DNA of 14,681 bases from Candidatus Peregrinibacteria bacterium RIFCSPLOWO2_01_FULL_39_12 (GTDB lineage Bacteria > Patescibacteriota > Gracilibacteria > UBA1369 > LOWO2-01-FULL-3), in the NCBI GenBank assembly GCA_001787455.1, contig MFXA01000055.1:17554-32234 (forward strand), given 5' to 3'. Numbering within the stretch: the first letter of the stretch is position 1; each line of letters begins with the position of its first letter. Both the position numbers and the translations under genes were made by a program. Under the pieces are notes generated by a model, which was given only the letters and a program-made list of their open reading frames with translations, did no database searches and was not told the origin of the DNA. Shown here in pieces: positions 6,167 through 12,800 of the stretch.

Positions 6167-6799
6167 ATGAAAAAAAGTACAATAAGCGGACTCGAAGAGT
6201 CTGCTGATAAAGAAACATCCCGCCGTGGCGGAACACCAATTACATTTGGACTGATACTTATAGTAATTGTCGCAGTAGCGGCATTTTATTGGTCAGACAA
6301 TAAATCGCCTCTTTGTAATGACGGAAGTCCAAAGTACACGCTTGAAAATACTCCATTGCAATTTTGTTATTCCGAACAGTGGGGTGAACCGGTACTAAGA
6401 GATGTCGTAGCAAAAGCCGGAAAATATTTTACACTCGAATTTGCCAATACCGATGGATTGATAATGAAATTTCAATCTTTTGATTTTGAGCCCGCCGATT
6501 CGAATACGACAGCATTTAATTTTAATGAGTTAAGGCTGACCGCTGACGACGAATCTCTTAAACAGCAGTTGATGGAGCAACTGAAACTTAAAGAGAACGA
6601 ACTTAAAGCCATAAAATCCGATATCTCGGGCACAAGAGCCATTCGCGCACATTTAACATTTACTGACAGTAACGGTAAAAAAATAGACACCATTAATTAT
6701 TATGTGCCAAACGCAATTCCGGATTACAGCATAATAATTTCTGCAAATAATTCTATGGCGGTTGCAGTGGATGAGTTGGTGTATGATATGAAATTGTAA
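6167..6799 (+). CDS. Single-pass membrane-anchored protein of unknown function
   Basis: The product has 210 residues. A short N-terminal tail is followed by one transmembrane helix at about 26-42 (TFGLILIVIVAVAAFYW) and an extracytoplasmic domain to the C-terminus, so it is probably tethered on the outer face of the membrane. Two cysteines just past the helix (50 and 67) could form a disulphide. The outer domain ends with a beta-rich part (TINYYVPNAIPDYSIIISAN) and contains one charged helix (residues about 130-146). I do not recognise a family. Residues 7-24 (SGLEESADKETSRRGGTP) are encoded by a palindromic repeat also found at 8842-8891, so the tail before the helix looks like an insertion tolerated in frame. 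The next gene is 66 bases downstream on the same strand and may share its transcript. Confidence 0.85.
   Translation: MKKSTISGLEESADKETSRRGGTPITFGLILIVIVAVAAFYWSDNKSPLCNDGSPKYTLENTPLQFCYSEQWGEPVLRDVVAKAGKYFTLEFANTDGLIMKFQSFDFEPADSNTTAFNFNELRLTADDESLKQQLMEQLKLKENELKAIKSDISGTRAIRAHLTFTDSNGKKIDTINYYVPNAIPDYSIIISANNSMAVAVDELVYDMKL
6186..6238 (+). repeat. Palindromic two-hairpin element, copy A, inside a coding region
   Basis: The first hairpin is GCGGACTC, loop GAA, GAGTCTGC (6186-6204, eight pairs with one G-T). The linker is TGATAAAGAAAC (6205-6216). A second short hairpin, CCGCC/GGCGG (6220-6231), is followed by AACACCA. The first 31 bases match copy B at 8842-8872 at 28 positions. Two of the three differences are on opposite sides of the stem and preserve pairing. 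The second hairpins differ in sequence but occupy the same place. The element runs in frame through the host gene and encodes residues 7-24 of its product. Confidence 0.8.
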
Positions 6800-6865
6800 C
6801 TCTTTTCTTGCATTTTTTTTGCAGATATGAGAAAGTGACAAAGTAGTATTACTAACCCTCATTCT

Positions 6866-7540
6866 ATGGAGTATTTTGAAACATGGAGAGAAGCCGTCAC
6901 CGCTTCACTTCAAGAATTATACGTAACGGTGACTTCATATTTGCCGAATCTGCTCGCCGCAATCGTTGTTTTGATTGTGGGCTGTATAATCGCCGCAAGC
7001 CTTGGAAGTTTGATTGCCAAACTTATCGAAGTTACGAAAGTTGATAAACTTGTCGATAAGCTGGGCATCAACGAAACTTTCAAAGCATTCGGAAAATTTA
7101 AAGTGTCGGGAATAATTGGATGGCTCGTAAAGTGGTTCTTGATACTTGTTGTTTTGATGGCTGTCGCAGACATTCTGGGACTGACACAAATTATCGACTT
7201 CTTGAAAGATGTCGCAAACTTCCTGCCAAACGTTGTAATCGCAATAGTGGTTCTTCTTATCGGTTTTATTGGCGGAAATTTTGTTTACGAAATCACATTC
7301 AGGTCTGTTAAGGCGGCTCACATGCATACTCCTGTATTTCTTGCAAATCTTGCAAAATGGTCGATTATTGTATTCGCGCTTCTCGCAAGCTTGATTCAGT
7401 TGAATATTGCAAGCGCACTTGTTGAAACATTGTTTACGGGATTTATTGCAATGCTTGCTTTGGCAGGCGGAATTGCATTTGGATTGGGAGGAAAAGAAGA
7501 GGCAGGCAAATGGCTGTCTGACATAAAGAAGAAATTGTAA
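6866..7540 (+). CDS. Small membrane protein related to MscS channels (conserved TM-helix repeats)
   Basis: The product has 224 residues with five predicted membrane segments at about 27-50, 84-105, 119-141, 162-178 and 188-208. The first and third begin with nearly identical motifs, LPNLLAAIVVLIVG (26-39) and LPNVVIAIVVLLIG (120-133). That internal duplication is characteristic of the conserved TM-helix family (Pfam PF05552) often found beside or within MscS-type mechanosensitive channels. The last segment, with GFIAMLALAGGIAFGLGG, resembles the Ala/Gly-rich pore-lining helix of MscS. The beta and C-terminal cage domains of MscS are absent: the protein stops about 16 residues after the helix. 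It may form a minimal pore or modulate a channel, which is inference. Transcription ends at the hairpin at 7567-7596. Confidence 0.88.
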   Translation: MEYFETWREAVTASLQELYVTVTSYLPNLLAAIVVLIVGCIIAASLGSLIAKLIEVTKVDKLVDKLGINETFKAFGKFKVSGIIGWLVKWFLILVVLMAVADILGLTQIIDFLKDVANFLPNVVIAIVVLLIGFIGGNFVYEITFRSVKAAHMHTPVFLANLAKWSIIVFALLASLIQLNIASALVETLFTGFIAMLALAGGIAFGLGGKEEAGKWLSDIKKKL

Positions 7541-7566
7541 ATAAAAGATTTTTCCTCATTCCTTTT

Positions 7567-7596
7567 AAAAACCCGTCTAAGAAAGGCGGGTTTTTT
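7567..7596. terminator. Bidirectional Rho-independent terminator shared by convergent genes
   Basis: AAAACCCGTC (7568-7577) pairs with GGCGGGTTTT (7585-7594) over ten positions with one G-T pair and a 7-base loop. T runs lie on both strands: TTTTTT on the plus strand and TTTTT on the minus. It lies 27 bases after the channel-like gene. On the minus strand the final codons and the TAG stop (7579-7577) of the glycosyltransferase fall inside the hairpin. Confidence 0.92.
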
Positions 7597-9082
7597 GTAG
7601 GAATTTCTTAAAAGATTTTTTAAAACCATTTTCTTTTAAATATCTCCATGCACTCCGTAAATTTTGTAAACTGACCATTTTGTCCAATTTTAAACGGACA
7701 TCCCTGTCGGGTGCGGACCGCGGATTTTCCAGCCATCCGACCAAAGATGACGTTGTTTTGTCATAATTGCAGTTCTCTTTAATGTATTCACTCCCTCTTC
7801 GCCCAAATTCTTTGAATTTCATGCTCACATGCTCAAATCCTCCGCGCCATTCTTGGTATAAAGCGCAAATGGCATCCGTCACAAGCCCGTGGTCGCCGCT
7901 TTTTACCGCGATGCCGGTTTCATGTTGCGCAACTTCATATGAAATTTCACTTCCGAGAGTGGTTATTACGGGAAGTCCGTATTTCATCATTTCATTTATG
8001 CGGTTTCGTGCGCCGGTAAAGGTTTCAATACAGGGTTTATCAACATTTATACCGCAGGAAGCTCTTTTATATATTAAAGGAATATCGGCGGTGTCAACCC
8101 ATCCCAAAAAAACAAAGCGGTTTTTAAAAGGGGATTCCTCAATTAGCTTTTTGAATTTTGCGAATGTTTTGTTATCAAGCCCTTCAATTTCTCCGCCGGT
8201 TGAAACGAAATATAATTTATCGCAAACTTTCATCGCATCTTCAACACCTTTAAATAAGTTCCATTCATCCGCCCACGTGTTATATCCTCCAATCCAAAGA
8301 AGAATAAAACTGCCTCTTGGCACGCTTTTAAAAGTTGCACTTATGCCGTCGCCAGTATCTACGCCACTGCCAACAGCTTTCCTCCCGTTCTCGGCACTTC
8401 CTCCGCTTCCAAGAACTTTCAATTCGTCCTCAAACCATTCAATCCCGTTCGGAATATGATGCGCAAATTGATAATTGAAACTTTCGTTGTTTAATCTGCC
8501 CATCAAAGCCAATTCTCCAAGTAAAGCGAATTTTTGCGCTTCCGACACCGTCGAAAATTTATCGGCGCGCTTAATTACTATGCGCTCCATTTTATAATAA
8601 TGTGAAAGATAATCGTTCGAATCCAGTTTATAGGCTTGAGCTTGAGCTTCCGCCATAATCCATCCGTTTAAATCAGACCAAAGCGGAGACTTGGATTTAA
8701 TAAGAGAAGCTATATAAGAAGGATAAGTATTTACGGAAATGATAACTTCCGGAGAAAAATCATCATGAATTTTTTGTATATACGGAATCAGTTCGGGATC
8801 ATTTTTTGAGATGGAGAATCTTGCGAAATTATCTGCCACAGGCGGACCCGAAGGGTCTGCTAATAAAGAAACGTTCGCAAAGCGAACACCATTTCCATCC
8901 TCTTTTCTGGCAAAATCCGCACCGTAACATTCCGGCATTGCAATCGTCACAAGCCTTATATTAAAGCCTTTATTCTTTAATAACGGTTTTAAAAATTGAT
9001 ACGTTCTAAGCCCCGCCGCCGGACGCGTTTTTGTATTTTCATCGGGGAGTGGACAGTTACCTATAATAAGGATTCTTTTCAT
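7577..9082 (-). CDS. Glycosyltransferase, GT-B fold (family 4-like)
   Basis: The product has 501 residues and no signal peptide or membrane helix, so it acts in the cytoplasm, presumably moving a sugar from a nucleotide donor to a surface-polysaccharide or glycoprotein acceptor. The N-terminal Rossmann half opens with MKRILIIGNCPLPDENTKTR and includes DKFSTVSEAQK and HHIPNGIEWF. The donor-binding half starts near FILLWIGGY (about 256) and has VFLGWVDTADIPLIYKRASC and the E-x7-E-like stretch ETFTGARNRINEMMKYGLPV expected for GT4 enzymes. It is longer than a typical family member, partly because of two insertions: residues 65-81 come from a palindromic repeat (copy B), and about 224-254 is a Gly/Ser-rich loop between the two halves. 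The ATG at 9082 gives a normal start. It may supply glycans for the neighbouring S-layer-like protein, but that is only positional inference. Confidence 0.88.
   Translation of the reverse strand: MKRILIIGNCPLPDENTKTRPAAGLRTYQFLKPLLKNKGFNIRLVTIAMPECYGADFARKEDGNGVRFANVSLLADPSGPPVADNFARFSISKNDPELIPYIQKIHDDFSPEVIISVNTYPSYIASLIKSKSPLWSDLNGWIMAEAQAQAYKLDSNDYLSHYYKMERIVIKRADKFSTVSEAQKFALLGELALMGRLNNESFNYQFAHHIPNGIEWFEDELKVLGSGGSAENGRKAVGSGVDTGDGISATFKSVPRGSFILLWIGGYNTWADEWNLFKGVEDAMKVCDKLYFVSTGGEIEGLDNKTFAKFKKLIEESPFKNRFVFLGWVDTADIPLIYKRASCGINVDKPCIETFTGARNRINEMMKYGLPVITTLGSEISYEVAQHETGIAVKSGDHGLVTDAICALYQEWRGGFEHVSMKFKEFGRRGSEYIKENCNYDKTTSSLVGWLENPRSAPDRDVRLKLDKMVSLQNLRSAWRYLKENGFKKSFKKFLQKTRLS
8842..8891 (+). 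repeat. Palindromic two-hairpin element, copy B, inside the glycosyltransferase gene
   Basis: The first hairpin is GCGGACCC, loop GAA, GGGTCTGC (8842-8860). The linker TAATAAAGAAAC (8861-8872) and a second hairpin GTTCGC, AAA, GCGAAC (8873-8887) follow, then ACCA. It is read in frame by the minus-strand glycosyltransferase as GVRFANVSLLADPSGPP (residues 65-81), a probable surface loop after the second beta strand. Copy A is read from the opposite strand in its host gene, so both orientations are tolerated. Confidence 0.8.
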
Positions 9083-9088
9083 GAGAGT

Positions 9089-9122
9089 ATTTTATCATAG
9101 GTTCACGCATAAACAACAACAA
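9089..9122 (-). promoter_or_regulatory. Candidate promoter of the glycosyltransferase, nearly leaderless
   Basis: On the minus strand TATGAT (9099-9094, 5 of 6 to the -10 consensus) lies 17 bases after a weak TTGTTG (9122-9117); an overlapping TAAAAT is at 9094-9089. Either would place transcription initiation within a few bases of the ATG at 9082. The transcript would then have almost no leader, consistent with the lack of a ribosome binding site. Confidence 0.35.
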
Positions 9123-9778
9123 AAAAACAAAATATGTAAATAGCCAAAAGCCCAAAATTTCAGAATGCAATTTCCAGAAAAAGTCAAACTGGATACCTGA
9201 AGCAAACGTCAAGAATTGGCTTGAATAAAAGAAAAAAAGAGAATAAGCATACCAGCCGCGTAGACATAATCACAACAATACACAGCGAACAGTCAACATT
9301 TTTCAGGCAAAGTGAGTATTACAATATCAATAAAATATGTCACTCTGATTTTTGAAACAGATTGGAATATGAGCAGTTATACATAACGAAAAGTGTAGCT
9401 GAAACAGTTGGCTTGTTGTAGGGGAAAACCGATATGCACCTATCCAGAAATAAGATAATAATTCGCAAAAAACCGGTAATCTTTAGAGGGGACTTGAAGA
9501 AAAAACAATTGACGATGTATAGGCGCTCTGATAAATTTCTTTCGATTAAAATAAATAATAAAAAAGAGTAAAAAGTTGAAAAAAGCGCTTGTGTAAGCCA
9601 AAAACCCGAGGAAGGCATTGCCTTCGATTTATAGGTAATATTGGCGTATAGCTAAAAAATGATAACCTGCTCACGAATACCTTAATATATATAGAAATTT
9701 CGATCTTTGAAAATTAGGTGGGAAAAGAGGATTCAAGAAAACTAAAAAAGAAAAAATTGTTTTAATTATCGCCCGCCT

Positions 9779-9807
9779 TTGGTGAGGCTGATAGTTAAGA
9801 CTTTAAT
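9779..9807 (+). promoter_or_regulatory. Candidate promoter of the S-layer-like gene
   Basis: TTGGTG (9779-9784), 17 bases, then TTTAAT (9802-9807, 5 of 6 to the -10 consensus) would start a transcript near 9814 with a leader of about 57 bases. The -35 box is weak. The TTAATATATAT stretch around this -10 is repeated 121 bases upstream, so a second start site is possible. Confidence 0.35.
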
Positions 9808-9870
9808 ATATATTTCAGATATTACGGTAAAACTAAAAATTAATTTTATAACCTTTAACCCTAAATACAT

Positions 9871-12800
9871 ATGGGACAACTAAGAAGGGTAATTGCCTCC
9901 TTATCTTTGGTGGCAATTCTCTCAACGCTGGTCATTACGACTACAGCGTTCGCGGCGTATAAGGATGTGCCAGAAAGTCACTGGTTCGCCCAATACGTTG
10001 ACACTCTTGGCGAGCTCGGCGTTATTGATACAACAAAGGATAATTTTTATCCTGACAAATCAATTAACAGAGCAGAGCTTGTTAAGATGGTAACTGTAGG
10101 TGCAGGAACATCTACGGAAGGCCTTCCAACAACGAGCAACTACTCGGATGTTTTGGCCGCAGATTGGTTCTTCGCTCCTGTACATGCCGCAGAAGCTGCT
10201 GGCATTATCAAGAGTGGAACCAAATTTGATCCGCTCGGCACATCAAACCGCGCGCAAGCCGCAAAAGTAATTGTTGAGGCTTTCGGCATTGATACTGTTG
10301 AATTGGATGAATCTCCTTTCTCCGATGTTAAATCCGGAGAATGGTATTATGACTACACAAACACAGTTTACTGCTATGGCGTCGTTGGCGGATTCGCCGA
10401 TGGTACATACGGCGGTGGAAAGGACGTTACGAAAGCTCAATTCGGCAAAATGATCTCTATCGCTTCCGAAGGTCCGGAATTAAAAGAAGAATGTGTGGTT
10501 ACTGAAGAAGAAGAAGGTGGAACTGAAGAAGAAGGCGGAACTGAAGAAGAAGGCGGAACTGAAGAAGAAGTGGTTGGCGGAGGTGACTTAACGGTAGCTT
10601 TGGCAGACAGTTCTCCTGTTGGAACAACTGTTGGTAGCGGTACTGCTTACAATGGAGTACTTTCTTTCACAGCTACGGCTGGTGCGGAAGGAGCTTCACT
10701 GGAGGGTGTAACGTTAAACAAAAGCGGGCTTACTACGGATTCCAATGTCTCAGGTGTTAGTGTATGGGTTGGTAACAAGAGATATGGAAATATAGTAAGT
10801 GTTTCTGAAGCAGTAGCTACAATACTTTTCCCAAATGATAAAATTGTAATACCTGCAAATGGAGAAGTTGTAGTAGATGTTAAGATTAATCTCGCTAGTA
10901 CTGCAGGCTCGGGAACTGTTCAATTTGGAGTTAAGAGTGTTGATGCTGGAGAAGGAACTGTAGCAGGATTAGATTCCGTTATCTGGGGTGATACATTTGG
11001 TACAGTTGATGGTACAAATAGCGTAGGTACCCTAGTAATTGACTCGGAAACTTATTCTACCGCTACCAGGAATGTAAAGATGGGTACTACAGATCAACCT
11101 ATAGCCAAATTTACATTTGCCGCCGGAGCAAACGAAAATCTCGAAGTCCTAGAAGTGCGATTTAGAAACAATGGGAATTCCAGTGACGGAGACGTTACGA
11201 ATATAGCTTTTGTAGACCAGGCGGATTCAGCTAATGAATTAAAAGCTGTAGCGGAGGGTACGACTGATAAAGTCGTAGTATTTGATTTCCGCGACAGTCC
11301 GCTTTTGATAGATAAAGGTGAAACAAAAACTTATATTGTTCAAGGCGATGTAATCAGCGGCTCAACAAGAACTACTCAATTCTTGATTGATAATGATTAC
11401 GACACTATGGTGAATGGACTAACTACCGGTTCAGGCATCTTGCCTACGGCTGGAGCTAACGAAGTCAGCTTCCCGGTTGGTGATCGTGCTTCAAGCGCAA
11501 CATTCAATCAAATTACAGGCGAAGAGGGTAGCTTGACCGTTTCTAAAGATTCCACTTCTAAATCTGGCAATATAGGTGTGGGAGGTAAGCAGGTTGCAGT
11601 CGGTACTTGGAAACTTGAATCTACAGGTGAAGATATTGAAATAAGAAAAGTTGCTTTCGATCTTGATAATGGAGATGCAGGTAGCCTTGCTGACACTACG
11701 GACATTACTGGAACTGTAAAATTGGTTAAAGATTATGGAAAAGAAACAGAGGCAACTGTTTATTCAATAGCTGCAACTGATGCTGATCTTTATGATGGAC
11801 TTACTACTGCAAATACCGATGAACAATTCACTTTGGCTACCTATTTTACGATTTCTGCAGGAACAACTGGCACTTTGACAGTATTGGTTGACATAAGTTC
11901 AAGTGCAGCAGCAGCTCAAACTATGCAGGCTACAATGGCCAATGTTTACTACAAACGTCTTTCATCTGGTACGTATAACACGGCTATTACTACCGCGGTT
12001 CCAGCCAATACTTTAACTGCTGAAACTGCTACTTTAACGTTGGCTATCAATAACAATTTGCCAAGCGGCAGCATCGTTGCTGGTGTCTCCGACGGCTTGA
12101 TCGGATCATTCAACTTACAGGCAGGATCAGCTTCAGGAGTAAGTGTCCAAACAATTATAGTTGATGTTACTGTTGGCGGACAAACAGTAATTGGAGAAGT
12201 AACTAACCTAAAGCTTAAGGATCACGCTACGGGCTTGCAATTAGGGTCAACTGTTGGTTCTCCTACTGCTATTGATAACTCATTTAATGTTTCCGGAGGC
12301 TTAAAGGTCGCTGCTTCTGGCACAGCTACTGTTGATGTATATGCGAACCTAAGCACATCTGCAGCTACATCAACCGCTACGGGCAGTGTTCTTAGTTTAA
12401 TAGAGGCTACTACAGATATCGTTTATGTCGGAGATATAAGCAATGCTTCTTCTAGCACCGGTATAGCAGCTACAAATTTCCAGACAATGACAATTAGAGG
12501 TAGTGGCATTTTGACGGTAACCCGTCCAAATCAAACCGCTCAAAGCATAGCTCATGCTTCAGAAACTGCGGTACAGCTATTGGCATTTAATGTTGAAGGT
12601 AAATACGAAGACATAAAAATTGATAAAGTTCTCTTATCTACAAACAATGCAAGCGGCAACTTTACAAATTTCACATTAAAAGATGCGGCAGGTATTACTT
12701 TGAAACCAGGAGCTACTGTAATCAGTAATAACGTTACTTTCGCAGGAATTAACGATCTCGTAACAAAAGATGGCAGCGAAACTTACTATGTCTACGCGGA

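Larger units (their letters stand above)
9083..9870. other. Long intergenic region without a credible gene
   Basis: These 788 bases separate the divergent glycosyltransferase and S-layer-like genes and are very AT-rich with stops in all frames. The only notable ORF, 9618-9340 on the minus strand (92 codons), has low-complexity hydrophobic content, no family resemblance and no ribosome site, so I treat it as spurious. Structures seen: a 15-base palindrome, GAAGGCA-T-TGCCTTC (9611-9625), and two copies of TTAATATATAT (9682-9692 and 9803-9813). It may contain a long regulatory leader for the S-layer-like gene or a decayed gene. Confidence 0.6.

Noticed and set aside
7767..8459. 230-codon plus-strand ORF opposite the glycosyltransferase
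   Set aside because: The minus-strand frame has clear glycosyltransferase motifs; this frame has none and is an antisense shadow.
9340..9618. 92-codon minus-strand ORF in the long intergenic region
   Set aside because: Low-complexity hydrophobic content in AT-rich DNA, no start signal and no recognisable family.
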